From Seinonella peptonophila (lineage in GTDB: Bacteria; Bacillota; Bacilli; Thermoactinomycetales; Thermoactinomycetaceae): a DNA stretch of 58,105 nucleotides. This document shows positions 24,498-32,028 of this stretch, in pieces (within the stretch, counting starts at the first letter, position 1; each line of letters opens with the position of its first letter). The stretch covers positions 1 to 58,105 of the forward strand of contig NZ_FQVL01000007.1 of NCBI RefSeq assembly GCF_900129355.1. Reading direction: 5' to 3'. The position numbers and the translations under genes are program-made. The notes beneath the pieces were generated by a model, which did no database searches, was not told the DNA's origin, and was given only the letters and a program-made list of their open reading frames with translations.

Positions 24498-24542
24498 AAA
24501 CCTTGCATTAGACAGAACGTTTATTTGTTCTTTGCAAGGTTT
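24498..24542 (+). terminator. Terminator after the DUF458 gene
   Basis: AAACCTTGCA at 24498-24507 pairs with TGCAAGGTTT at 24533-24542, with inner AGAAC/TGTTCT pairs. The 3' side is T-rich. Confidence 0.75.
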
Positions 24543-24737
24543 ATATTAATTTTGCTAAAGTAGTCATTCTTTGCAAAAAGCACCCATTCTATGGATTGTA
24601 TAGTGGCAACTGTTCAAAATAATACTTGTTCTCATCGTTTATTTAGAATGGAATTCTAAGTGAACAAAGTATAAATTACAAGCTATTCCTTTGTTATAGC
24701 AAGTTAACATATTTATTCTTGATGTTTAAATTTTCAA

Positions 24738-24767
24738 TTGACAAAACGAATGTGACATTGCTATAAT
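24738..24767 (+). promoter_or_regulatory. veg promoter P1
   Basis: TTGACA and TATAAT are 18 bp apart with TGC before the -10. Tandem strong promoters are also known upstream of B. subtilis veg. Confidence 0.85.
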
Positions 24768-24769
24768 AT

Positions 24770-24798
24770 TTGACTTGCTCTTCCACCTGTTGTATAAT
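24770..24798 (+). promoter_or_regulatory. veg promoter P2
   Basis: TTGACT and TATAAT are 17 bp apart. A perfect palindrome TTGTATAATCTTATACAA (24790-24807) covers its -10 and likely start site. Confidence 0.85.
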
Positions 24799-24825
24799 CT
24801 TATACAAGTGAGGTGGTCGTAGATT

Positions 24826-25107
24826 ATGAGTAAAAATGCGCTGGCCGAAATCAAAAATGAGCTGGACGGTTATATTGGAGAAAAAATCCTCTTAAAAGCT
24901 AATAGTGGGCGCCGCAAGACCATTGAACGAAAAGGTGTCTTAGAACAGACATACCCCTCAGTATTTATCATTAAGTTGGATGAAGAACAACACGCTTTTA
25001 AACGCGTTTCATACAGTTATGCTGATATTTTAACAGAAACAGTCGAGTTGACCGTCTTTAAAAAGAACGAAAAAGTGATGGTCAAGTACTTAAAAAATAC
25101 ACAGTAA
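24826..25107 (+). CDS. veg: Veg protein
   Basis: A 93-residue highly conserved Firmicute protein, named for its very strong vegetative promoter; in B. subtilis it stimulates biofilm matrix gene expression. The sequence keeps the family core ([19 protein letters not shown], then TYPSVFII and [15 protein letters not shown]) with an SH3-like beta fold. AGTGAGGTGG lies upstream of the ATG. Tandem promoters precede it and sspF follows, as in B. subtilis. Confidence 0.96.
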   Translation: MSKNALAEIKNELDGYIGEKILLKANSGRRKTIERKGVLEQTYPSVFIIKLDEEQHAFKRVSYSYADILTETVELTVFKKNEKVMVKYLKNTQ

Positions 25108-25126
25108 ATGAAACCTGTCCCCCCAA

Positions 25127-25157
25127 GTATTGGGGCAGACGGGATACATACATTTTA
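25127..25157 (+). promoter_or_regulatory. Possible sigma-G promoter for sspF
   Basis: CATTTTA matches the sigma-G -10 (CATnnTA) exactly. GTATT lies 19 bp upstream as a partial -35. Forespore expression is expected for an SASP gene. Confidence 0.4.
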
Positions 25158-25209
25158 CCTTAGAAGGGTACGATATGCACATCCCTGTAGTACAAGGAGG
25201 CGATGGTGC

Positions 25210-25386
25210 ATGGCTCGTCGTGGTGTCATGTCAGAATCTCTAAAGGTTGAACTGGCAAAGGAACTTGGTTTCTATGATACTGTTCAACGTGAAGGCTGGG
25301 GCGGAATTAAAGCGCGAGATGCCGGAAATATGGTCAAACGTGCGATTGAGATCGCTGAAGAACAGCTTGCGACAAAGAGAAAATAG
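25210..25386 (+). CDS. sspF: Small acid-soluble spore protein SspF
   Basis: A 58-residue alpha/beta-type SASP. It saturates and protects spore DNA and supplies amino acids at germination. The sequence [20 protein letters not shown] followed by [14 protein letters not shown] and [14 protein letters not shown] is typical of SspF. AAGGAGG lies 7 nt before the ATG at 25210; the longer reading frame runs through the promoter. A strong terminator follows. Confidence 0.95.
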   Translation: MARRGVMSESLKVELAKELGFYDTVQREGWGGIKARDAGNMVKRAIEIAEEQLATKRK

Positions 25387-25404
25387 TCGAATTGGAAACA
25401 GGGT

Positions 25405-25430
25405 AGACCGAGAGTATTCTCGGTCTTTTT
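25405..25430 (+). terminator. sspF terminator
   Basis: A 9-bp stem AGACCGAGA with TCTCGGTCT, loop GTAT, is followed by TTTT. Confidence 0.92.
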
Positions 25431-25609
25431 CGTTGTAAAGGAAGTTCGGGAATGCTTGAAAGAGGGAATAGAATGATAGGGCAATAGGCTTTACATCCAG
25501 TATGTTTTATAATAGGAATAGGAAGGGTTGTGATGGATCAGATTTGTGTCGATCCGAAATTGCCCATGTAGGTCGTATGGACTGAATAGAGTTAGGGGGA
25601 AATGACGCG

Positions 25610-26467
25610 TTGTTTGTTTCTGAGAAAGCACCAGCGAAAATAAATCTTACGTTAGATACTCTATATAAGCGGAGAGATGGTTATCACGAGTTGGAGATGG
25701 TGATGACGACGATTGATTTAGCGGATCGAATCGATTTATGGAGTCGTGATTCGAGACGAATTACTTTAGAGAGCAGTTCAGGTTTAGTTCCACAGGATGA
25801 ACGCAACTTAGCATATCGAGCTGCTTTGCTTCTCCAACAAAGATATGGTGTCCGTCAAGGGGTTCATATTCGCATCGATAAAAGAGTACCTGTAGCTGCT
25901 GGTTTAGCTGGTGGGAGTAGCGATGCTGCTGCGACTTTGCGTGGTTGCAATAAATTATGGAGTTTAAACTTAACATTACGTGAATTGGCGCGGCTGGGTG
26001 CAGAAATCGGATCTGATGTCCCGTTTTGTGTATTTGGAGGTACTGCATTAGCAAAAGGTCGAGGTGAGCGAATCACTGCGCTTCCTGCTCCGCCACATTG
26101 TTGGGTAGTACTCGCTAAACCGCCACGCAGCGTGTCAACCGCCGATGTTTACCAACGCCTTCGTATTCATCAAATCAAAGATCGACCACGTACAGCAGCA
26201 ATCGTTGAAACATTGAAAAAGGGCGACTATGATCAGATGATTCAATATTTAGGGAATGTATTAGAGCCTGTTACCATGTCCGTTTATCCAGACGTACGCC
26301 TGTTAAAGGAACGTATCTTGCGATTTGGTGTAAAAAGCACACTGATGTCTGGAAGTGGCCCTACGATCTATAGCCTTGTCCGAACGGAAGCCCAAGCCAA
26401 GCGACTATATAATAGTTTGCGAGGATTTTGTCAGCAAGTTTATGCAGTTCGTTTACTTGGTCGTTAA
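25610..26467 (+). CDS. ispE: 4-diphosphocytidyl-2-C-methyl-D-erythritol kinase
   Basis: GHMP kinase of the non-mevalonate isoprenoid pathway. The 285-residue protein has [20 protein letters not shown] near the N-terminus, the ATP loop [17 protein letters not shown] and the C-terminal [10 protein letters not shown]. The TTG at 25610 follows AGGGGGA by 9 nt; an ATG at 25602 is out of frame. It keeps the sspF-ispE-purR order. A TATAAT with TTTACA upstream lies near 25508, but the 12-bp spacing makes that -35 doubtful. Confidence 0.94.
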   Translation: MFVSEKAPAKINLTLDTLYKRRDGYHELEMVMTTIDLADRIDLWSRDSRRITLESSSGLVPQDERNLAYRAALLLQQRYGVRQGVHIRIDKRVPVAAGLAGGSSDAAATLRGCNKLWSLNLTLRELARLGAEIGSDVPFCVFGGTALAKGRGERITALPAPPHCWVVLAKPPRSVSTADVYQRLRIHQIKDRPRTAAIVETLKKGDYDQMIQYLGNVLEPVTMSVYPDVRLLKERILRFGVKSTLMSGSGPTIYSLVRTEAQAKRLYNSLRGFCQQVYAVRLLGR

Positions 26468-26478
26468 AATGAGCCTTC

Positions 26479-26507
26479 TTGATTCAAGTCGTACAAAATG
26501 TTATATT
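26479..26507 (+). promoter_or_regulatory. purR promoter
   Basis: TTGATT and TATATT are exactly 17 bp apart between ispE and purR. Confidence 0.6.
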
Positions 26508-26516
26508 TCCCTCATT

Positions 26517-26529
26517 AATATTCGGTTTT
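26517..26529 (-). promoter_or_regulatory. Possible PurBox
   Basis: On the minus strand AAAACCGAATATT matches the PurR box AWWWCCGAACWWT except for one base. It lies between the promoter and the purR start, which fits autoregulation. Only one convincing box is seen, while PurR normally uses two. Confidence 0.4.
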
Positions 26530-26542
26530 CGGGGGTAGTATT

Positions 26543-27376
26543 GTGGATAAATGGAAGAGAAGTTCGCGTTTAACCGATATGACTCAACAACTGATTACAC
26601 AGCCATATCGATTATTACCTCTGCCTGTTTTTGCCTCCAGATACCATTCGGCTAAGTCTTCCATCAGTGAAGATTTAGCCATTATTGATGAGGTCTTACG
26701 CAAAGAAGGAAATGGTCGTTTAGAAACAGTTGCAGGCGCAACAGGTGGAGTTCGCTATATCCCAAGTATGAGTAACCAGTTGATCAAGCAAATTTTAACA
26801 GTCTTATGTAAGCAGTTAGCCAATCCTGATCGAATCTTAACAGGCGGGTTTCTTTACCTATCCGATTTGCTTGGCGATCCAGAGCTTTTGCGCCAATTGG
26901 GGAAAATTTTTGCTACTCTCTTTGGGGGACGGGAGATTGATTCGATATTAACAGTTGAGACAAAAGGAATTCCACTCGCCTATGCAACTGCCGCATATCT
27001 AAATGTTCCAGTCGTCATTGCGCGGTACGACTATCGAGTAACAGAGGGTTCAGTCGTAACTGTCAATACCACTGGCTCCAACCATAGAATACGCCCTTTA
27101 TCGCTTTCTAAAAGAAGCCTAGCTGAGGGTTCTCGCGTGTTGGTGATCGATGACTTCATGAAAGGCGGGGGCACGATTTATGGTATGATGGAGCTACTAG
27201 TCGAATTTCACGCAGAACTTGTAGGCGTAGGTGTGATGGTGGAGTCACCAACAGTTGAGCGAAGGATTGATTCTTACGTCTCTCTCGCAGCCATTCGTGA
27301 AATTGACATGGAACAACGTGAGATTATCGTTGAGATCGGAAATTTAGAAGTAGGTGAAAAAAATGAAGAAAGTTAG
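26543..27376 (+). CDS. purR: Purine operon repressor PurR
   Basis: A 277-residue regulator with an N-terminal winged helix (about 1-75, [12 protein letters not shown] then [13 protein letters not shown]) and a phosphoribosyltransferase-like domain with the PRPP motif [14 protein letters not shown] near residue 198. PRPP relieves repression of purine genes. The GTG at 26543 has GGGGGT 6 nt upstream. It overlaps the ridA start, so the two are co-translated as in B. subtilis purR-yabJ. Confidence 0.94.
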   Translation: MDKWKRSSRLTDMTQQLITQPYRLLPLPVFASRYHSAKSSISEDLAIIDEVLRKEGNGRLETVAGATGGVRYIPSMSNQLIKQILTVLCKQLANPDRILTGGFLYLSDLLGDPELLRQLGKIFATLFGGREIDSILTVETKGIPLAYATAAYLNVPVVIARYDYRVTEGSVVTVNTTGSNHRIRPLSLSKRSLAEGSRVLVIDDFMKGGGTIYGMMELLVEFHAELVGVGVMVESPTVERRIDSYVSLAAIREIDMEQREIIVEIGNLEVGEKNEES

Positions 27377-27737
27377 CACAGCGAAGGCGCCTCAAGCATT
27401 AGGTCCATATTCGCAAGCGATTGAATGGGGTGAATTGATCATTACATCCGGTCAAATCGCTCTTACACCAGATGGAGAAATGATAGCAGATGATATCGTT
27501 GCCCAGACGCACCAGGTGATGAAAAATCTTACTGCTGTGTTAGAAGCTGCTGGTTCAGGGTTAGAACGTGTAGTGAAGAGTACATTATTTGTAAAAGATA
27601 TCAATCAATTTCATATCATTAACGAAGTATATGGACAGTATTTTACCGACCATCAACCCGCTCGTTCAACTGTGGAAGTGGCTCGGCTGCCTAAAGATGC
27701 TCTGATTGAAATAGAAGTTATCGCCACCAAAAAATAA
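27363..27737 (+). CDS. ridA: RidA/YabJ-family enamine/imine deaminase
   Basis: A 124-residue trimeric RidA-type protein (YjgF/YER057c/UK114) that hydrolyses reactive enamine/imine intermediates. [12 protein letters not shown] at the N-terminus, a central TSGQIA and the late [18 protein letters not shown] with the substrate-binding Arg are present. The ATG at 27363 has AGGTG 6 nt upstream and lies inside the 3' end of purR. Length and motif set are typical. Confidence 0.94.
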   Translation: MKKVSTAKAPQALGPYSQAIEWGELIITSGQIALTPDGEMIADDIVAQTHQVMKNLTAVLEAAGSGLERVVKSTLFVKDINQFHIINEVYGQYFTDHQPARSTVEVARLPKDALIEIEVIATKK

Positions 27738-27771
27738 TTTGAAAAAAATTTCTTATATTCCCATATTCTAG

Positions 27772-27797
27772 AAGGTGATTTATATTTTTGCTCGAAT
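27772..27797 (+). promoter_or_regulatory. Possible sigma-H promoter for spoVG
   Basis: AAGGTGATTT and GAATA are about 11 bp apart, close to the sigma-H pattern AGGAWWT and GAAT. In B. subtilis spoVG is a standard sigma-H gene. The match is imperfect at the -35. Confidence 0.45.
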
Positions 27798-27837
27798 ACA
27801 TCATATAGGTCATCTTGGGAATAGGTGGTGAAAGTGG

Positions 27838-28146
27838 ATGGAAATTACTGATGTTCGTCTACGAAAGGTAAATCGTGAGGGGCGGATGCGTGCCATTGCC
27901 TCAATCACAATTGACAGTGAGTTTGTTGTGCATGATATCCGCGTCATTGATGGAAATAATGGGATGTTTGTAGCAATGCCAAGCAAACGAACACCTGATG
28001 GTGATTTTCGAGATATTGCACATCCGATCTCTCCTGTAAGTCGCGAAAAGATTGAATCAGCAGTATTAGAGGTTTATCACAGTATGGATGATGTTTCATC
28101 TGAAACGATATCGACTGTGACTGAAGAGGAAAGAGCCCTATCATAG
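27838..28146 (+). CDS. spoVG: SpoVG regulator
   Basis: A small (102-residue) conserved nucleic-acid-binding regulator, important for asymmetric septation control and other stationary-phase functions. The core [18 protein letters not shown] is intact, with a variable acidic C-terminus. AGGTGGTGA precedes the ATG. ridA lies upstream; an unusual structured spacer separates it from glmU. Confidence 0.96.
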   Translation: MEITDVRLRKVNREGRMRAIASITIDSEFVVHDIRVIDGNNGMFVAMPSKRTPDGDFRDIAHPISPVSREKIESAVLEVYHSMDDVSSETISTVTEEERALS

Positions 28147-28159
28147 GATTGATTCAGTT

Positions 28160-28437
28160 ATCCAATTGCCCCAAAATACTCCCCTTTAAGCGGTGAGATA
28201 GATGGGGCGCCTCTTGGTATGACTCTCGAAAGGGTGAATTAAGCGTCAGTAGAGAGCATATCAGAGCATACTTTATTTTCACCGCAGGAACTGTGGGTTG
28301 AGCCTGCATAGATAACGAGTCATTGGACTGGTGTTGGCAGGAATCTACCTCCACGATAGGAGGTAGACGTTCAATAAATTGTACGAATACAAAGCAGACC
28401 TAACATTTGCTTTTTGCGATGTTAGGTCTGTTTTGTT
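28160..28437 (+). ncRNA. Possible structured RNA between spoVG and glmU
   Basis: The 450-bp spacer has no convincing ORF, but its first 280 bp are rich in potential helices: GCCCCA/TGGGGC at 28168-28207, GCAGG/CCTGC at 28284-28307, and a 10-bp hairpin TCTACCTCC-ACGAT-AGGAGGTAGA at 28344-28368 that encloses a ribosome-site-like AGGAGG. It ends in a strong terminator. I do not recognise a known RNA class. No clear promoter is visible, so it could also be a processed 3' region of spoVG mRNA. Confidence 0.4.
28395..28437 (+). terminator. Terminator before glmU
   Basis: CAGACCTAACAT pairs with ATGTTAGGTCTG (12 bp) around a T-rich loop and is followed by TTTTGTTT. Confidence 0.92.
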
Positions 28438-28527
28438 TGATCAATTTTATTTCATGTAGTGTATACATAGATTACATTTATGAATCGTTGTAACTGATTT
28501 TGTCAAAGCTATTCTTTTTAACCAAAA

Positions 28528-28536
28528 TGCTATAAG
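28528..28536 (+). promoter_or_regulatory. Extended -10 promoter for glmU
   Basis: TGCTATAAG, an extended -10, is 65 bp before glmU. A TTGTCA lies too far upstream (25 bp) to serve as a normal -35. Confidence 0.4.
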
Positions 28537-28600
28537 ATAGAACCGTGTGACTGAAACCAATATTATATCTTGATGATGAACGGAAGGGGCTTTTTTTGCG

Positions 28601-29992
28601 ATGGGCAATCTTTATGCCGTTGTCCTGGCTGCAGGTAAAGGGACAAGAATGAAATCAAAAAAACATAAGGTGCTGCACTCGGTTTGCGGAAAACCGATTA
28701 TTGATCATGTGCTTGATCGTTTACATGAGCTTGGTTGTGATCGGACGATTTGTGTGATCGGATACCAAGGTGATACATTGCGTGAACATCTAGAAAAGAA
28801 GCACGCGGTTACATTAGTCGAACAGAAAGAGCAATTGGGTACAGCTCATGCAATCATGCAAGCAAAGGATGAATTGGCTTCTCTAGAAGGAACGACATTG
28901 GTCATGAATGGTGACCATCCGCTCTTTACACTAGAGACATTGCAAAGACTGGTTCGATCCCATCAGGAGAAAAGGGCAGCCGCTACTGTGCTTACAGCAG
29001 ACTTAGACGATCCTGCGCAGTATGGTCGTGTCATTCGTAATGGCAATCATTCAGTACAACGAATTGTCGAATATAAGGATGCATCAGAGGAAGAGCGGCA
29101 GATTACTGAAATCAATACAGGAACGTTCTGCTTTGATAATCAAAAGCTATTCTCTGTTATACATGAAGTAAATAATAACAATGCCCAAAAAGAATATTAT
29201 TTACCCGATGTTTTATCATTGCTGTTAAAACGTTCGGAATTGGTTCATGCTGTCAAAGTACACGATGCTGGTGAAGCGATGGGGGTCAATGATCGCCAGC
29301 AGCTAGCAGAAGCGGATGCATATATGCGACAAATGATTCTTCAAAAGCATATGGAAGAAGGAGTTACGATTGTCGACACCTCAAATACTTATATTGAGCC
29401 AGAAGTTTTCATTGGTGCCGATACCGTGATACATCCGGGAACTTTCCTTCGTGGAACGACTATGATTGGTGAGGATTGTCAAATTGGACCACAAGCAGAT
29501 CTAACTGATATGGTTATTGACGATGAAGTCTCGATCAAATATACGGTTGCATCTGGTAGCCGGATTGAAAAAGAGACAACGGTTGGGCCCTATGTTTATA
29601 TGCGACCCCAGACTCATTTGAGGAAACGTGTCAAAATCGGCTGCTTTATCGATCTCAAAAAAGCAGAGTTGGGTGATGGAACAAAAGTTTCTCATTTGGC
29701 GTATGTCGGTGATGCGCGCGTTGGGAAAAAGGTAAATATAAGTTGCGGTGTTGTGACGGTTAATTATGATGGGAAGAATAAATTTAAAACAATCATTGGA
29801 GACAATGCTTTTATAGGTTGTAATGTAAATTTAGTTGCCCCTGTACATGTGAAAAAGGGAGCATATGTGGCAGCAGGGTCTACCATTACTAATGATGTTC
29901 CAGAAAAAGCACTAGCAATTGCACGAGAAAGACAAACAAATAAGCCTGGCTATGTAGAAAAGCTATGGGCAAAAAGAAGCCAACAAAAATAG
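28601..29992 (+). CDS. glmU: Bifunctional UDP-GlcNAc pyrophosphorylase / GlcN-1-P acetyltransferase
   Basis: Makes UDP-GlcNAc for peptidoglycan and teichoic acids. The 463-residue protein has the uridyltransferase domain (LAAGKGTRMKSKKHKVLH at the N-terminus, GTAHAI, NGDHPLF) and a left-handed beta-helix acetyltransferase domain from about residue 250 (hexapeptide repeats, then KKAELGDGTKVSHLAYVGDA with catalytic His). GGAAGGGG lies 11 nt before the ATG. prs follows 35 bp later. Confidence 0.96.
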   Translation: MGNLYAVVLAAGKGTRMKSKKHKVLHSVCGKPIIDHVLDRLHELGCDRTICVIGYQGDTLREHLEKKHAVTLVEQKEQLGTAHAIMQAKDELASLEGTTLVMNGDHPLFTLETLQRLVRSHQEKRAAATVLTADLDDPAQYGRVIRNGNHSVQRIVEYKDASEEERQITEINTGTFCFDNQKLFSVIHEVNNNNAQKEYYLPDVLSLLLKRSELVHAVKVHDAGEAMGVNDRQQLAEADAYMRQMILQKHMEEGVTIVDTSNTYIEPEVFIGADTVIHPGTFLRGTTMIGEDCQIGPQADLTDMVIDDEVSIKYTVASGSRIEKETTVGPYVYMRPQTHLRKRVKIGCFIDLKKAELGDGTKVSHLAYVGDARVGKKVNISCGVVTVNYDGKNKFKTIIGDNAFIGCNVNLVAPVHVKKGAYVAAGSTITNDVPEKALAIARERQTNKPGYVEKLWAKRSQQK

Positions 29993-30026
29993 CAAATGGA
30001 AAGCAAGCTGAAAATGGAGGCAAAAA

Positions 30027-30983
30027 ATGTATATGATCGATACAGCCAGTGCTCCATTAAAAATTTTTACTTGTAATTCAAATCCGGAACTGGCGAAAAA
30101 AATCTGTCAACATATCGGAATACCTCTTGGTAATTCGCATGTGGGCAAATTTAGTGATGGAGAAATTCAAATACGGCTGGAGGAAACAGTCCGGGGAGTC
30201 GATGTTTATGTTATTCAGTCAACATGTGACCCTGTCAATCAACATTTGATGGAACTGCTTGTGATGGTTGATGCATTGCGACGTGCCTCCGCAGGGGTCA
30301 TCAATGTTGTCCTTCCGTACTATGGATATGCAAGGCAGGATCGGAAAGCTCAGGCTCGTGATCCTGTAACAGCAAAGCTGGTTGCCAATTTGATCACAAC
30401 TGCTGGTGCGGATCGTGTCATTACGATTGATCTGCATGCGCCGCAAATTCAAGGCTTCTTTGATATCCCTGTAGACCAGTTAATCGGTGTTCCAATTCTG
30501 GCGCGCTATTTCCAAGAAAAGCAATTAGATCAAATTGTGGTTGTCTCTCCTGACCATGGTGGTGTAATCCGCGCCCGTCGATTAGCTGAAAGATTAGGGG
30601 CGCCCATTGCGATCATTGATAAGCGTCGCCCTGCCCCAAATGTGGCAGAAGTAATGAATATTGTTGGGGAAGTAAAGGGACGTCGATGTATTATTATCGA
30701 TGATATTATTGATACAGCAGGCACCATTACCTTGGCAGCCAATGCATTGATGGAACAAGGAGCCCAGGAAGTATATGCTTGTTGTACACACCCGGTCTTT
30801 TCTGGACCTGCTATTGAACGGATTGAGAATTCAAATATTGTCGAAATGGTTGTGACAGATACGATTCCGCTTCCTCCAGAGAAGATGCTTGATAAAATGA
30901 AAGTGTTAACAGTAGCCCCACTATTAGGTGAGGCAATTGTCTGTGTACATGAACAGCAGTCTGTAAGTAAGCTGTTTGATTGA
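30027..30983 (+). CDS. prs: Ribose-phosphate pyrophosphokinase
   Basis: Makes PRPP from ribose-5-phosphate and ATP, feeding nucleotide, His and Trp synthesis and the PurR effector pool. The 318-residue protein has [31 protein letters not shown] (flexible loop), the metal site [14 protein letters not shown] and the PRPP loop [20 protein letters not shown] precedes the ATG. In B. subtilis ctc (L25-like) comes next; here pth follows at once. Confidence 0.97.
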   Translation: MYMIDTASAPLKIFTCNSNPELAKKICQHIGIPLGNSHVGKFSDGEIQIRLEETVRGVDVYVIQSTCDPVNQHLMELLVMVDALRRASAGVINVVLPYYGYARQDRKAQARDPVTAKLVANLITTAGADRVITIDLHAPQIQGFFDIPVDQLIGVPILARYFQEKQLDQIVVVSPDHGGVIRARRLAERLGAPIAIIDKRRPAPNVAEVMNIVGEVKGRRCIIIDDIIDTAGTITLAANALMEQGAQEVYACCTHPVFSGPAIERIENSNIVEMVVTDTIPLPPEKMLDKMKVLTVAPLLGEAIVCVHEQQSVSKLFD

Positions 30984-30993
30984 GGTGAGGCAA

Positions 30994-31563
30994 TTGAAAC
31001 TGATTGTCGGTTTAGGCAATCCAGGTATCCGATATCGCGAAACGCGTCATAACGTCGGCTTCTGGGCAATTGATGAATTGAGTCAGCTTTGGCAAATTCC
31101 CTTAACGAAGGAAAAGTGGAATGCAGTATATGGAGAAGGTTTTGTGCATGGAGAAAAAGTAATCCTGTACAAGCCACTCACCTATATGAATTTGTCAGGA
31201 GAAGCAGTGCGTCCAATATGTGACTTTTATCAACTTTCAATGGATGATTTGTGTGTTGTCTATGATGATTTAGATTTGCCACTTGGGCATTTGAGACTGC
31301 GGGTAAAAGGAAGTGCAGGCGGACACAATGGGATGAAGTCATTAATTGCTCACTTGCGAACAGATCAGTTTAAGCGAATCAAGATAGGTATAGGTCGACC
31401 ACAGCGACCAATCCCGGTTGTTGACTATGTGCTAACAACATTTGATGAATTGGAACTTCCCATTATGGTAGACGCAAGTAAACGAGCTGCTGAAGCAATT
31501 GATTGTTGGCTTACAGAAGGTTTTTCACAAGCGATGAATAAGTTTCATGCACCACGTGAATGA
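30994..31563 (+). CDS. pth: Peptidyl-tRNA hydrolase
   Basis: Recycles peptidyl-tRNAs released from ribosomes. The 189-residue protein has LIVGLGNPG, the catalytic His19 in RETRHNVGF, KPLTYMNLSG and GSAGGHNGMKS. The TTG at 30994 has AGGTGA about 5 nt upstream; the ORF can be extended by six codons without a ribosome site. It is 10 bp after prs. Called spoVC in B. subtilis, where it affects sporulation. Confidence 0.95.
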   Translation: MKLIVGLGNPGIRYRETRHNVGFWAIDELSQLWQIPLTKEKWNAVYGEGFVHGEKVILYKPLTYMNLSGEAVRPICDFYQLSMDDLCVVYDDLDLPLGHLRLRVKGSAGGHNGMKSLIAHLRTDQFKRIKIGIGRPQRPIPVVDYVLTTFDELELPIMVDASKRAAEAIDCWLTEGFSQAMNKFHAPRE

Positions 31564-31621
31564 GTATCTGCCCCTTCGTCGATACTAGAAAGAGGAATAG
31601 ATTGCGAAGGGGGACGTATAT

Positions 31622-31852
31622 ATGGAGTGGGAGTACGTCTGTCGATATTGCCACGCTGAGTTGGGACGGATCGATGCAAACCAAGCAAGCGAAAGTCAGC
31701 TTGGCTTGGATCAGTTGACCCCAGAAGAACGGAAAGATATAATAACTCATAATGTGAGTGGAAAAACACAAGTTCGAGTTGTTTGTGAGACTTGTCAACA
31801 AACGCTTGAAAACAATCCCGAATTGTTACTAGCAGCATACCTCTTTCACTGA
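31622..31852 (+). CDS. fin: Anti-sigma-F factor Fin
   Basis: A 76-residue zinc protein that shuts off sigma-F so that sigma-G can take over in the forespore. Two Cys pairs are present (CRYC near residue 7 and CETC near residue 56). Its place between pth and mfd is the conserved one (yabK). Together with csfB, both switch proteins of forespore sigma factors are in this window. Confidence 0.9.
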   Translation: MEWEYVCRYCHAELGRIDANQASESQLGLDQLTPEERKDIITHNVSGKTQVRVVCETCQQTLENNPELLLAAYLFH

Positions 31853-32028
31853 GAAAGAAAGGGTTTACAGCTCGACCTTTTGGGGGATTGTTAGACAAAC
31901 ATATGTATGATTGGTAATATATAGAAGTGATTTTATTGAATCCCTGGAATCTTAGGGAGTAATCGAAAACGGCCTTGCTCGACTGAGACGAGGTCTTGTT
32001 TTCTATTCTACGGAGGAGGAACGACATT

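Noticed and set aside
25081-25150. Intrinsic terminator between veg and sspF
   Set aside because: A CTGTCCCC/GGGGCAG hairpin exists, but no T-run follows it.
28160-28437. glmS-type ribozyme or T-box before glmU
   Set aside because: None of the conserved core sequences of either class is present, and glmU is not a usual target.
30530-31177. Minus-strand ORF of 215 codons across prs and pth
   Set aside because: Antisense to two certain genes; composition typical of a shadow frame.
31545-32027. Minus-strand ORF opposite fin
   Set aside because: Antisense to fin and the mfd leader; no family match.
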